A DNA stretch of 64,000 bases, taken from positions 2,356,001 to 2,420,000 of the forward strand of contig NZ_CP026372.1 of NCBI RefSeq assembly GCF_002953135.1, read 5' to 3'. The notes beneath the pieces were generated by a model. The model had not been told where the DNA came from. It was given only the letters and a program-made list of their open reading frames with translations, and ran no database searches. The position numbers and the translations under genes are program-made. Of this stretch, positions 16,000 to 25,882 are shown piece after piece. The DNA is from Sphingobium sp. SCG-1. GTDB taxonomy: Bacteria; Pseudomonadota; Alphaproteobacteria; Sphingomonadales; Sphingomonadaceae. The first letter of the stretch is position 1. Each line of letters opens with the position of its first letter.

Positions 16000-17514
16000 T
16001 CATTGCCCGAAATCGGCGTTTCGCGCAATCGCGACAGCCTCGCGGGCGGCAGCGAGCAGCGCGCCGCTCTTCGCCTCGCATTCGCGCTGCTCGTAGGCTG
16101 GATCGCTGTCGGCGACGATGCCCGCCCCCGCCTGGACGTGCATCACGCCGTCCTTCAGCACCGCAGTCCGCAATACAATGCAGCTATCCATATTGCCGTT
16201 CGGGCTGAAGTAACCGACGCCGCCTGCATAAGCACCGCGCGATTCAGGCTCAAGTTCAGCGATAATTTCGCAGGCGCGTACCTTTGGCGCGCCACTAACT
16301 GTGCCAGCCGGAAACCCTGCGAACAGGGCATCTAGCGCATCCTTGCTGCTGTCGATCTGCCCGACGACATTGGAGACGACATGCATGACGTGACTGTAGA
16401 ATTCCACGCCATAGCTGTCGGTCACAGTGACGGTTCCCGCCCGCGCGACGCGACCAACGTCGTTACGGCCAAGGTCAAGCAACATCAGGTGTTCGGCGCG
16501 TTCTTTGGGGTCGGCTAGGAGGCTCTCGCGATTGGCGGCGTCTTCGGTTGCGGTTCTGCCGCGCGGGCGGGTGCCAGCAATCGGACGGATCGTGACTTCG
16601 CCGTCCCGCGCGCGCACAAGAATTTCCGGGCTGGAGCCAATAAGTGCAAAGCCCGGAAGATCGAGATAATATAGGAATGGCGACGGATTGATCCGGCGTA
16701 GCGCGCGATACAGCGCGATTGGCGGCAAGGTAAAGGGGCTGGTGAAGCGCTGCGCCAATACGACCTGAAAAATATCACCCGCGACGATGTAGTCTTTCGC
16801 CTTCAGCACCATTTCTTCATAGCGGCCCTGCGGCAGCACGGGCGTGACGGCGACATCGGATAGATCGATGGCGGGTGCGGCTTTCGGGATCGGGCCGGCG
16901 ATGCGCGCAGAGGCGGCGTCAATGCGTTCGTGGGCGGCGGCAATTGCCTTGTCCGGGTCGGTAAAGCTACCGTTCCATACAGGCGCAACTAGAAACAATG
17001 CGTCGGCCAGCCGATCAAAGACAAGGATTAGCGTAGGCCGCACGAACAGGATGTCTGGCACATCGATTGGATTGGCTGTCGGTCGTCGGAGCTTCTCGAC
17101 CAAACCTATCGTCTCATAGCCGAAATAGCCGACAAGACATGCCAGAGCGGAGGGTAGAGCCGCATCCATATCAGCTTTGCATTCTTCCACCAGTGCACGG
17201 AGCGACGCCAATGTGCCAAGATCTGTCGGCGCGAACGCCTCTCGGTCCGTCTGCCATTGGCGGTTGATTTCCGCTCGATTGCCCATGGCGCGAAAGACAA
17301 GATCTGGCGCAAGCCCAATCAGACTGTGTCGTCCGCGTACTGCGCCGCCCTCGACGGACTCGAGCAGGAAATCGCCCCGGTCCGGTTCGAACAGCTTCAG
17401 TGCGGCAGAAATCGGTGTGTCAGTATCCGCAATCTGCCGCTGCCACACGAGTGCGGAGCGCCCTTCGCTCAACGCCTGCTTCGCCGCCCTGTCGCCCTCT
17501 GACTCGAAACTCAT
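16000..17514 (-). CDS. trpE: anthranilate synthase component I
   Basis: Makes anthranilate from chorismate using ammonia from TrpG. The 504-aa protein has the tryptophan feedback motif LLESVEGG near residue 52, and chorismate-binding elements IGSSPEILVRARDGEVTIRPIAGTRPRGRT, HLMLLDLGRNDVGRVA and FPAGTVSGAPKVRA. The feedback motif favours TrpE over PabB. The gene starts 5 bp after ppiD. No leader peptide or attenuator is visible in that gap. Confidence 0.96.
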   Translation of the reverse strand: MSFESEGDRAAKQALSEGRSALVWQRQIADTDTPISAALKLFEPDRGDFLLESVEGGAVRGRHSLIGLAPDLVFRAMGNRAEINRQWQTDREAFAPTDLGTLASLRALVEECKADMDAALPSALACLVGYFGYETIGLVEKLRRPTANPIDVPDILFVRPTLILVFDRLADALFLVAPVWNGSFTDPDKAIAAAHERIDAASARIAGPIPKAAPAIDLSDVAVTPVLPQGRYEEMVLKAKDYIVAGDIFQVVLAQRFTSPFTLPPIALYRALRRINPSPFLYYLDLPGFALIGSSPEILVRARDGEVTIRPIAGTRPRGRTATEDAANRESLLADPKERAEHLMLLDLGRNDVGRVARAGTVTVTDSYGVEFYSHVMHVVSNVVGQIDSSKDALDALFAGFPAGTVSGAPKVRACEIIAELEPESRGAYAGGVGYFSPNGNMDSCIVLRTAVLKDGVMHVQAGAGIVADSDPAYEQRECEAKSGALLAAAREAVAIARNADFGQ

Positions 17515-17519
17515 GGGGA

Positions 17520-19472
17520 TCAGGGTGTTGCGCCGTTAGCAGCACGCAGCGCCTGCTTGACCTTGGCAATGGCGGCGGCATCGCGCTTTACGCTTAGTTC
17601 CTTCTCCATCGAGCGTTCGAACTGATCGGCATATTCGTTACCGGCAACCTGCGACAATTGTGTGCGGACATTCTCCACCAGCGCCGGCTGCTTGGCAGCG
17701 TCGGCGCGTTGAATCTGGTTCAACTGGATAACGAACGCGCCTTGGTCGTTAGGTATGGCAAGCGTCTTGACGCTCTTGGGCGCCATCGAGAACAGCAGTG
17801 CGATCTCGGCGGGCGGGCGTTGCTCTCCGCGCATGAGATCCGCTCTGCGGCCTGCGACCGGTTGAGACGCGGGCAGCGGCACCCCAATGGACTTGATCGC
17901 TTCATCAAGCGGCATACCCTTGGCTACCTTCACGCGAATCTGTTCGGCAACGGCCTTGGCTTTCGCTGCGCCCTGGGCAAGCGCGAACTGTTTGGCGATC
18001 ACGTCGCGGACTTTCGCCAGCGGCGGCGGAGCAGCAGGGATGATCTCGCTGACGTCCAGAAGCGCATAACGCTGGTTCGGTACAATGGGGACGAGCTGTG
18101 CATCATCATCCGCAGTCATGTCGAAGCCAGGCTTGAGCAGGGGCTGCAAGTCAGCCGAGGCCTTGAAGGCAGCATCTTGAACGCTCTGGCCTGTGGATAC
18201 CACAGGTAGCGAGGTCTCGATCGAAAGGCCATTATCTTTCGCGACTTCGTCGAAGGTTGCACCTTCCGCGACTTGATCCTCAATCTTGCCCGTGAAGTCG
18301 CTGATAAGCTGTGCGACCTTCTGGCTTCTCAGCGCTGCGACGATCTCAGGGCGAACCTGCGAGATGGCGCGCTCTGGCACGACATCGGTGCTGGTCACGC
18401 GTAGCACCTGCCATCCAAGTCCGGTGCGTATCGGCCCGACCAGGCCATCCTTCGGAGCAGCAAAAACAGCCTGCGCGACGGCGGCATTAGCATCGCGGGC
18501 TAGCGCTTCCTTCGTCTGCTTGGGCAGCGACGCCACTGCAAGGCCAGCGGCCCGTGCGGCATCCTGCATCGACTTGCCGCCTTTCACGTCGGCAACGATG
18601 GTCTTTGCCGCTGCTTCGGTGGGCAGTACGAGACGATCGACATTGCGCGTTTCGCTGCGCGCGTAATGAGTTCGGTTGCTATTGTAATAAGCTGCGATTT
18701 CGGCATCGGTGGGGTTCGCTGCTCCAGCGAACCTTGCAGCATCGATAAGCGCATAGCGCAGGCGCCGTTGCTCCGGAATCGTATAGCGCTCAGCGTTCTT
18801 AGCGTAGAAATCCCGTAGCTGTGCGTCGGTCGCCGGCGTTTTCGGTGCAAAAGCAGCAGCAGGGATCGCCGCGATCCGTCCCGCCCGTGCTTCGAGCAGC
18901 AATGAAGCATAAGGCAGCACTAGGCTGTCGCTCAAGCGCACGCCGAGGCCTGCCGGCCCTACCAGTTGCTTGCCGATCAGATCGCGCGCAATGTCGTCGC
19001 GAAGCGTCTGTTCGTTGACGCCTTCGCGGGCCAGAAGCTGACGAAACAAGTCGTCGCTGAACTTGCCGGATGCATCCTGAAACGCGGGGATTGCTGCAAT
19101 CTGACCATCCACCATGCGCTTGGATACGCTCATGCCCTGATCGTCTGCATAGGCCGAAACCGTCAGGCCCGCGACAAGCTGGTCATAAACCTGCTCGACG
19201 GCGCCCTTCGCCAGAAACTCGTTGATTTGCAGCCCCGGATTATTCCGGCGCTCCTGCTCGAAAACTCTCTGCGTGCGCGATTGAAGTTCGGTCAGCGACA
19301 GCTTCTCTCCGCCTACCTTTGCGGCCGTACCTCCGCCGCCGCTAAGCGAACCGAGACCGCCGGTGTTGGTGATATCCCCGGCCGCGAAAGCGAAGGCAAT
19401 TACGGCCAAAAAGCCCAGCGCGATGAACGCCCCGATCTTGGAACCTAGGAAACGGCGGAAAAAGCTGAGCAT
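17520..19472 (-). CDS. ppiD: peptidyl-prolyl cis-trans isomerase / periplasmic folding factor (PpiD-like)
   Basis: A 650-aa membrane-anchored chaperone with a parvulin domain. It begins MLSFFRRFLGSKIGAFIALGFLAVIAF, a single N-terminal transmembrane anchor at about residues 13-31, followed by a SurA-type helical domain (GGEKLSLTELQSRTQRVFEQERR) and a central parvulin-like region near LVGPIRTGLGWQVLRV. It probably acts at the periplasmic face near the Sec translocon. It heads the minus-strand trp-moa-lexA run with a 5-bp gap to trpE. Isomerase activity is not assured, since PpiD parvulin domains are often inactive. Confidence 0.9.
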   Translation of the reverse strand: MLSFFRRFLGSKIGAFIALGFLAVIAFAFAAGDITNTGGLGSLSGGGGTAAKVGGEKLSLTELQSRTQRVFEQERRNNPGLQINEFLAKGAVEQVYDQLVAGLTVSAYADDQGMSVSKRMVDGQIAAIPAFQDASGKFSDDLFRQLLAREGVNEQTLRDDIARDLIGKQLVGPAGLGVRLSDSLVLPYASLLLEARAGRIAAIPAAAFAPKTPATDAQLRDFYAKNAERYTIPEQRRLRYALIDAARFAGAANPTDAEIAAYYNSNRTHYARSETRNVDRLVLPTEAAAKTIVADVKGGKSMQDAARAAGLAVASLPKQTKEALARDANAAVAQAVFAAPKDGLVGPIRTGLGWQVLRVTSTDVVPERAISQVRPEIVAALRSQKVAQLISDFTGKIEDQVAEGATFDEVAKDNGLSIETSLPVVSTGQSVQDAAFKASADLQPLLKPGFDMTADDDAQLVPIVPNQRYALLDVSEIIPAAPPPLAKVRDVIAKQFALAQGAAKAKAVAEQIRVKVAKGMPLDEAIKSIGVPLPASQPVAGRRADLMRGEQRPPAEIALLFSMAPKSVKTLAIPNDQGAFVIQLNQIQRADAAKQPALVENVRTQLSQVAGNEYADQFERSMEKELSVKRDAAAIAKVKQALRAANGATP

Positions 19473-19633
19473 GATTGTCCGGAACTGATGGGCTGAGAAG
19501 CGTTGCCCGCCGCTTTACGGTCGAATCCTCCCGCTGTCGAGTGGGCCGGGTTTAAGGGCCGCAGGGGTGGACAATGGCGGGCGGGCCGCTATCGACTGCG
19601 CCGCAACATCCATTTCGTGCAGGAGATAGGACA

Positions 19634-20377
19634 ATGGCCAGGCGCAAGCTGGTAGTCGGCAACTGGAAGATGAACGGGTTGCGGGCGCACCTCCCACAGA
19701 TCGCTGCAATTGGCGAAGAGGCTGCGGCTTATCCGTCTGTAGAGACGGGCCTTTGCGTGCCCGCTACGTTGATCACGATGGCGAACGAAGTCAAAGGCGC
19801 GGCCTTCATCGGCGGGCAGGATTGCCACGCGAAGGGCAACGGTGCGCACACCGGATGCCTGGCTGCGGACATGCTCAAGGAAGCCGGCGCCACCTGGGTG
19901 ATCGTCGGCCATAGCGAACGCCGGGCGGATCAGGGAGAAACGGACTCCGATGTAGCAGGCAAAGCGCTCGCCGCGCATGCGCAGGGTCTTAAAGTGATCC
20001 TCTGCGTGGGCGAAAGCCTTGAGATTCGCGATAGCGGGGAAGCTCTGTCGTTCGTTCTGGCACAACTCGAAGCATCACTCCCGGAGGGGGCGGCGTCCGA
20101 TTGGCTGTCGATCGCCTACGAGCCAGTATGGTGCATCGGCACCGGGCGCATTCCGACCATGGATCAGATCGCAGACATGCATGGCTCGATCCGCAATGCG
20201 TTGGTCCAACGCATCGGCGATGACGGCAACGCCATGCGCATTCTCTATGGCGGTTCGGTCAACGCCGCAAACGCTGCGGAAGTGTTCGCCGTCGCGGATG
20301 TCGATGGCGGCCTTGTCGGTGGCGCAAGTCTGAAGGTCGAAAGCTTCGGACCGATCATCGCGGCAGCCGCGGCATAA
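19634..20377 (+). CDS. tpiA: triose-phosphate isomerase
   Basis: Interconverts dihydroxyacetone phosphate and glyceraldehyde 3-phosphate. The 247-aa barrel has the Asn-Lys pair in VVGNWKMNG, the electrophilic His in VIVGHSERR, the catalytic Glu in IAYEPVWCIGTG, and the phosphate loop YGGSVNAANA. The ATG at 19634 was chosen because AGGAG lies 8 nt upstream and the conserved N-terminus begins there. It is divergent from ppiD and followed by secG, a frequent alphaproteobacterial order. Confidence 0.97.
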   Translation: MARRKLVVGNWKMNGLRAHLPQIAAIGEEAAAYPSVETGLCVPATLITMANEVKGAAFIGGQDCHAKGNGAHTGCLAADMLKEAGATWVIVGHSERRADQGETDSDVAGKALAAHAQGLKVILCVGESLEIRDSGEALSFVLAQLEASLPEGAASDWLSIAYEPVWCIGTGRIPTMDQIADMHGSIRNALVQRIGDDGNAMRILYGGSVNAANAAEVFAVADVDGGLVGGASLKVESFGPIIAAAAA

Positions 20378-20462
20378 TGCCTGATCCCGTTGCGAGGTTG
20401 AACCCTCGGCTCAACCTCGCTATGTGCGCGGCAACATATAATTTCCCGGACAGTTTAGTCGC

Positions 20463-20864
20463 ATGATCTTTACCTTTCTTCTCGTCGTCCAGGCGATCAT
20501 CGCCGCAGGGCTGGTCACGGTGATCCTGATGCAGCGCTCTGAGGGCGGTGGTCTGGGCGTCGGCGGCAGTCCTTCGGGCCTGATGTCGGCACGCGGTGCG
20601 GCCAACTTCCTGACGCGGGCGACGACGATTCTCGCGACGCTGTTCGTGGGGTTGAGCGTGGTGCTCGCGGTCATCGCGTCCGTTCAGCACGCGCCAAGCA
20701 ATATCGATACCTCGCTGGCGAAGACGGCTCCGGCAGCGCCGGCTGGCAACAACGCGCCACCTCTCGCCGGCGGTGATCCGCTTGCCGGTGCCGCGCAATC
20801 GGTCAGCAATGAGACTGCACCGGCCATCAAGACCGGTAACGAGACTGTGCCGCTCGCCAACTAA
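20463..20864 (+). CDS. secG: preprotein translocase subunit SecG
   Basis: Small Sec translocon subunit, 133 aa, with two transmembrane helices (about residues 2-20 and 54-74) linked by the characteristic SEGGGLGVGGSPSGLMSARGAANFLTR region. The C-terminal tail is long and rich in Ala, Pro and Asn, as in other alphaproteobacteria. It lies 85 bp after tpiA and about 110 bp before pyrG. It will act with SecYE and the SecA encoded at 27.5-30.2 kb. Confidence 0.95.
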   Translation: MIFTFLLVVQAIIAAGLVTVILMQRSEGGGLGVGGSPSGLMSARGAANFLTRATTILATLFVGLSVVLAVIASVQHAPSNIDTSLAKTAPAAPAGNNAPPLAGGDPLAGAAQSVSNETAPAIKTGNETVPLAN

Positions 20865-20971
20865 TCGTCGCGTTTCGATCCAGCAAAGTTCTTCGCTCGA
20901 AACTATTTTTGCGAGCGCGCGGATTCGCGCGCTTGCCCAACTCGTTTGTAAAAGGCTAAGCCTCTTATCCC

Positions 20972-22606
20972 ATGGCGCGGTATATATTCATCACCGGCGG
21001 CGTGGTCTCCTCGCTTGGCAAGGGCCTCATGGCCGCCAGCCTTGCAGCATTGCTGCAAGCACGAGGATATCGCGTGCGAATCCGCAAGTTCGATCCGTAT
21101 CTGAACGTCGATCCGGGGACGATGTCTCCCTATCAGCATGGTGAAGTATACGTCACGGACGACGGTGCCGAGACGGATCTCGATCTTGGCCATTATGAGC
21201 GCTTTACTGGCGTTCCCAGCCGCCAGTCCGACAACGTAACCCAAGGCCGCGTCTACCAGACGATCATAACCAAGGAGCGTCGCGGCGATTATCTGGGCGC
21301 CACGGTTCAGGTGATTCCGCATGTCACGGATGAGATTAAAGCGTTCGCTCTGACCGACACCGACGGCATCGACTTCGTGCTGTGCGAGATCGGCGGGACA
21401 GTCGGCGATATTGAAAGCCTGCCGTTTATGGAGGCGATCCGTCAGCTTCATAATGACCTTGGCCGCAATCAGTCGATCTTCGTGCACGTAACGCTGGTGC
21501 CCTATATCGCGGCGGCGGGCGAATTAAAGACCAAGCCGACGCAGCACAGCGTCCGTGAACTGACGTCGCTCGGCATCCAGCCGGACATCCTGCTATGCCG
21601 TTGCGAACAGCCCTTGCCGGATAGCGAGCGCGCCAAGATCGCGCTGTTCTGTAACGTGCGCAAAGAAGCCGTAATCCCCGCATTGGACGCGTCCAGCATC
21701 TATTCCGTGCCTGCCCAATATCATGCCGAAGGCCTCGACGAGGAAGTCCTGCGCGCCTTCGGGATCGAGGACGCCAAGCAGCCGATACTGGACCGCTGGG
21801 ACGACATCATGGACCGGCATGCCAATCCGGAAGGCCAGGTCACGATCGGCGTGGTGGGCAAATATGTCGGCCTTCCCGACGCCTATAAGTCGCTGCACGA
21901 GGCTCTGGTTCACGGTGGACTTCACAACCGCGTGAAAGTCCATATCCGCTGGATCGATGCGGAACTGTTCGAGAAGGACGACGACAGCATCACCGCTGCG
22001 CTTGAGCCGATGCACGGCATTCTCGTTCCCGGCGGCTTCGGCGTGCGCGGCAGTGAAGGGAAGATCGCCAGCGTCCGCTTCGCGCGCGAGCGTCGCGTGC
22101 CGTTCTTCGGAATATGCCTCGGCATGCAGATGGCATGCATCGAAGGCGCTCGGAACACGGCGGGCATCGAAGACGCCTCAACCACGGAATTTGGCGAGAC
22201 CAGCGAGCCGGTCGTCGGCCTCATCACCGAATGGATGGGGGCCGAAGGTCTGCAAAAGCGCCAGCATGGTGGCGATCTGGGCGGCACGATGCGGCTGGGC
22301 GCTTATACTGCGAAGCTTAGCGGCAACAGCGTAGTCGCGGGCATCTACAAGGCTGACGAGATCAGCGAGCGGCATCGGCATCGCTATGAAGTGAACGCTG
22401 GGTATCGCGAACCCCTTGAAAAAGGCGGACTGATGTTCTCCGGCATGTCGCCGGACGGCACGCTCCCGGAAATCGTTGAGCGGCCCGATCATCCCTGGTT
22501 CGTCGGCGTGCAGTTCCATCCTGAGCTGAAATCCAAACCTTTCGATCCGCATCCGCTATTCGCCAGCTTTATTGAGGCTGCCGTCAAGCAGAGCCGGTTG
22601 GTCTGA
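20972..22606 (+). CDS. pyrG: CTP synthase
   Basis: ATP- and glutamine-dependent amination of UTP to CTP, 544 aa. The N-terminal synthetase domain starts MARYIFITGGVVSSLGKGL and has the conserved KFDPYLNVDPGTMSPYQHGEVYVTDDGAETDLDLGHYERF block. The C-terminal glutaminase domain carries FFGICLGMQMACIEGARN (nucleophilic Cys) and VGVQFHPELKSKP (His-x-Glu). The length and all blocks are complete. It follows secG and precedes a Crp/Fnr regulator. Confidence 0.98.
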   Translation: MARYIFITGGVVSSLGKGLMAASLAALLQARGYRVRIRKFDPYLNVDPGTMSPYQHGEVYVTDDGAETDLDLGHYERFTGVPSRQSDNVTQGRVYQTIITKERRGDYLGATVQVIPHVTDEIKAFALTDTDGIDFVLCEIGGTVGDIESLPFMEAIRQLHNDLGRNQSIFVHVTLVPYIAAAGELKTKPTQHSVRELTSLGIQPDILLCRCEQPLPDSERAKIALFCNVRKEAVIPALDASSIYSVPAQYHAEGLDEEVLRAFGIEDAKQPILDRWDDIMDRHANPEGQVTIGVVGKYVGLPDAYKSLHEALVHGGLHNRVKVHIRWIDAELFEKDDDSITAALEPMHGILVPGGFGVRGSEGKIASVRFARERRVPFFGICLGMQMACIEGARNTAGIEDASTTEFGETSEPVVGLITEWMGAEGLQKRQHGGDLGGTMRLGAYTAKLSGNSVVAGIYKADEISERHRHRYEVNAGYREPLEKGGLMFSGMSPDGTLPEIVERPDHPWFVGVQFHPELKSKPFDPHPLFASFIEAAVKQSRLV

Positions 22607-22660
22607 GCACGACTTGGCTTCTTCGGCCTCTCGTCGCATAACGTGCTGAGGGAGTGTCGC

Positions 22661-23338
22661 ATGGATATCAGCACATTATATCCGAAGATGCCGGAGCACA
22701 GCCTGCTACGCTCGCTCGGACCAGAAGATCTTGCGCACCTGCTGGTCGACGCACGCGAGCATAAGGCGAAAAAAGGTGAGGTGCTGCTGCAGCAGGGGGA
22801 CAAAGGTGATTTCCTCATCATCCTACTGGACGGGCAGGCGCGCGTCACGGTCTATTCCGCAAATGGTCGAGAGATCGTTCTGGAGTATGCGACACCTGGA
22901 ACGGTCTTGGGCGAAATCGCGCTGATCGATGGCGGCGTCCGCAGCGCCAGCGTCATAACGATGGGCCCGGTGCGATATCTTACTTTATCCCGCCCGGTAT
23001 TCGAGCGCGTGATCGCCGCCAATCACGGCATTGCCCTCCGGCTCATGCGTGAAATGGCGATGCGCCTGCGACTGGCGAACGAGACCATCGAGACGGATCG
23101 CGCATATGGAGCAGCGCCCCGACTGGCGCGCTTCCTCATGCGATTGCTCAAGAACGCCGAGACAAACGTCATTTCGCTCAGCCAGACAGAACTTGCGATG
23201 TTCGCGGGCATCAGCCGGGAGAATATTAACCGGCAACTGGCGCTCTGGGCGCAGGTCGGGATCGTAGAACTGGAACATGGCAAGATCCGAGTTCTGGAAG
23301 TAGATCCGTTGGAAGAAATCGCCGACGCTATGGAGTGA
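22661..23338 (+). CDS. Crp/Fnr family transcriptional regulator
   Basis: A 225-aa regulator with an N-terminal cyclic-nucleotide-binding fold (residues about 20-135, including GTVLGEIALIDGGVRSASVI) and a C-terminal winged helix whose recognition segment is LSQTELAMFAGISRENINRQLALWAQ. No Fnr-type cysteine cluster is seen, so oxygen sensing through Fe-S is unlikely. GVRSASV matches the phosphate-binding cassette pattern, but the ligand is uncertain. The ATG at 22661 has a GAGGGAG element 6 nt upstream. A GTG six codons earlier lacks one. Confidence 0.9.
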   Translation: MDISTLYPKMPEHSLLRSLGPEDLAHLLVDAREHKAKKGEVLLQQGDKGDFLIILLDGQARVTVYSANGREIVLEYATPGTVLGEIALIDGGVRSASVITMGPVRYLTLSRPVFERVIAANHGIALRLMREMAMRLRLANETIETDRAYGAAPRLARFLMRLLKNAETNVISLSQTELAMFAGISRENINRQLALWAQVGIVELEHGKIRVLEVDPLEEIADAME

Positions 23339-23396
23339 GCGCGCAGCGCCACCTTGACAGCTACGCAGTCCAATGCCAATGCGCGGCTCCGTTCGG

Positions 23397-23471
23397 GGGC
23401 GCGTAGCTCAGTGGTAGAGCACACCCTTCACACGGGTGGGGTCGCAAGTTCAATCCTTGCCGCGCCCACCA
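23397..23471 (+). tRNA. tRNA-Val (CAC)
   Basis: Acceptor GGGCGCG (23397-23403) pairs with CGCGCCC (23461-23467), discriminator A, encoded CCA at 23469-23471. The anticodon stem is CACCC/GGGTG with loop TTCACAC, anticodon CAC. The T arm is GCAAG-TTCAATC-CTTGC. Confidence 0.96.
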
Positions 23472-23590
23472 TCCCCGAATACATCGTGAATCATAGCGCG
23501 GCCGCTGCCAGAATAGATGACATGCGGCCCTTCCCTGATGTCCAGACTGGTCCTAGGATCGTCGGCCAAGTTACAAAAGGATTGGAATTA

Positions 23591-25867
23591 ATGGCGTCGA
23601 AGCATTGCGGCTGGAGCATGTCCGTCTATCTGGCATTGTCGGTCGTATTCAGCCCTTATGCGCTGGCGCAAGCCGCCAAGGCAGACGCGGTGACGGCACC
23701 AGCAACGCAGCAACTCACGCTGGAGCGGGTGTTCGCAAGCCCCGACCTGTCCGGTCCGCAACCCCGCGCGCTCAAACTGTCGCCGGATGGCACATTGGTG
23801 ACGCTCTTGAAACCCCGCGCCGACGAGAAGGAACGCTATGATCTATGGGCCATCGACACGCGCACCGGCGCGGAGCGTATACTCATCGATTCGAAGAAGG
23901 TCGGCAGCGGAGCTGCGCTCAGCGAAGCGGAGAAGATGCAGCGCGAGCGCGCCCGTATCGGCGACAGCAAGGGGATCGTCGCCTATGACTGGTCGCCTGA
24001 CGGCAAGCAGATCATGGTTCCGCTGGACGGCGACCTGTATCTCGCCAACCTCTCGGGGCAAGTGAAGCGGCTGACCAACACGCCGCAGGGCGAACTCAAT
24101 CCAACGGTCAGCCCGGCAGGCGGCTATGTTTCCTTCGTCCGCGACGGCAATCTCTTTGTCGCCGATGCTGGCGGTCGCAGCGAAAAGCAGGTGACGCGGG
24201 GAGCATCGGAGACGGTGAGTTGGGGCGTCGCGGAATTCGTGGCGCAGGAAGAAATGGACCGCACCACCGGGCATTGGTGGGCACCGGGTGATCGCTACAT
24301 TGCCGTGGCCCGCGTCGATGAAAGTCCCGTCGGTATCGTCACGCGCGCGGCGATCGGGGCAGACGGCACCAGTGTCTATTCGCAGCGCTATCCCAAGGCC
24401 GGAACGCGGAACGCGCTGGTCGACCTCTATGTGATGAAGCCGGATGGCTCGGCACAGGTGAAGGTCGACCTTGGCAGTGATCCCGATGTCTATCTGGCGC
24501 GCGTCAACTGGTCGAGCAAGGGCGACACGCTGTACGTTCAGCGCGAGACGCGCGATCAGAAGCGGCTCGATCTGCTGGCCGTCGATCCTGTGACGGGCAA
24601 GTCGTCAGTCGTTCTCACCGAGCGTGCGAAGACTTGGATCAACCTCCACTCCAATTTTCGGGCGCTGGCCGATGGCAGCTTCCTGTGGTGGTCGGAGCGC
24701 ACCGGGCATGGCCATTTATATCATGTGAAGGGCAGTAAATGGACGACCCTTACCGAAGGTCCATGGGAAGTCCGTCAGGTGCTTGGCGTCGATGAGGGCA
24801 GGGGCCTTGTCTATTTCACCGGCAACCGGGAAACCCCGCTGGAGGATCAACTCTACAGCGCCTCGCTGAAAGGCGGCAAGCGACCCGCTGCCCCCCGCCA
24901 GCTAACCGCCAGCGGCTGGTGGAACGAGGCCGTGATGGACAGCAAGGCCACGCGGGTAATCGTGAGCCGGAGCAATACGGACAATCCCAAACAAGTCTAT
25001 CTGGCCGACGCCAGCGGCGCGCGTCTTCGCTGGCTGTCGGAAAATGCCCTGAACGCCAGCCATCCCTATGCCCCCTATCTGGGTGCGCATGTGAAGACCG
25101 CGTTCGGTACGTTGAATGCCGCGGACGGCTCCACGCTCTACACGAAGATCATCACGCCGCCGCTGGAGCCAGGGAAGCGCTATCCCGTGTTCATGATCCA
25201 TTATGGCGGCCCCGGTGCGGGGCGGCAGGTCACGAACCAGTGGAGCGGAGCGCTCAACCAATATCTCGTCCAGCAGGGCTGGATCGTCTATGCGATCGAC
25301 AATCGCGGGACGCCCGATCGCGGCAAGGCGTTCGAGGATCAGATATACAAGGCGATGGGCACGGTCGAGGTTGACGATCAACTCGCCGGAGCCAAGTGGC
25401 TCAAGGCGCAGCCCTTCGTCGATCCCGCACGAATCGCGACCTATGGTTGGTCCTATGGCGGATATATGACGCTGAAGCTGCTTCAGAAGGCCCCTGGTAC
25501 ATTCATGGCGGGAATCGCGGGTGCGCCGGTGACCAAATGGGATTTGTACGACACGCACTATACCGAAAGATATCTCGGTGATCCCAATGCGAAGAACAGC
25601 GCCTATCCTGCGTCGGGAGCGATCGAGGAAGCGGCGTTGCTGAAAGACCCGATGCTGCTGATCCATGGCATGTCCGACGACAATGTGGTGTTCGAAAACT
25701 CGACCGCGCTCATGGCAAAGATGCAGGGCAGCGCGACGCCGTTCGAAACGATGGTGTATCCCGGCCAGACGCATCGCGTGGCTGGCCCGAAGATATCGGT
25801 GCATCTGTGGCGCACCATCCTCGATTTTCTGAACAGGCACGATCCGAAAGCAGCAGATGCGCGGTAA
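23591..25867 (+). CDS. dipeptidyl peptidase IV (S9B), exported
   Basis: Releases X-Pro or X-Ala dipeptides from peptide N-termini, probably in the periplasm. The 758-aa protein has a signal sequence (about residues 1-27, ending ALAQA), an eight-bladed propeller with the paired glutamates of EFVAQEEMDRTTGHWW that bind the substrate amino group, and the C-terminal hydrolase with Ser in GWSYGGYM, Asp in HGMSDDNVVF and His in PGQTHRV. The ATG at 23591 begins the signal peptide. The gene follows tRNA-Val and is monocistronic. Together with the M19 dipeptidase at 45 kb it suggests peptide scavenging. Confidence 0.93.
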   Translation: MASKHCGWSMSVYLALSVVFSPYALAQAAKADAVTAPATQQLTLERVFASPDLSGPQPRALKLSPDGTLVTLLKPRADEKERYDLWAIDTRTGAERILIDSKKVGSGAALSEAEKMQRERARIGDSKGIVAYDWSPDGKQIMVPLDGDLYLANLSGQVKRLTNTPQGELNPTVSPAGGYVSFVRDGNLFVADAGGRSEKQVTRGASETVSWGVAEFVAQEEMDRTTGHWWAPGDRYIAVARVDESPVGIVTRAAIGADGTSVYSQRYPKAGTRNALVDLYVMKPDGSAQVKVDLGSDPDVYLARVNWSSKGDTLYVQRETRDQKRLDLLAVDPVTGKSSVVLTERAKTWINLHSNFRALADGSFLWWSERTGHGHLYHVKGSKWTTLTEGPWEVRQVLGVDEGRGLVYFTGNRETPLEDQLYSASLKGGKRPAAPRQLTASGWWNEAVMDSKATRVIVSRSNTDNPKQVYLADASGARLRWLSENALNASHPYAPYLGAHVKTAFGTLNAADGSTLYTKIITPPLEPGKRYPVFMIHYGGPGAGRQVTNQWSGALNQYLVQQGWIVYAIDNRGTPDRGKAFEDQIYKAMGTVEVDDQLAGAKWLKAQPFVDPARIATYGWSYGGYMTLKLLQKAPGTFMAGIAGAPVTKWDLYDTHYTERYLGDPNAKNSAYPASGAIEEAALLKDPMLLIHGMSDDNVVFENSTALMAKMQGSATPFETMVYPGQTHRVAGPKISVHLWRTILDFLNRHDPKAADAR

Positions 25868-25882
25868 TATTCCCGTTTCGGA

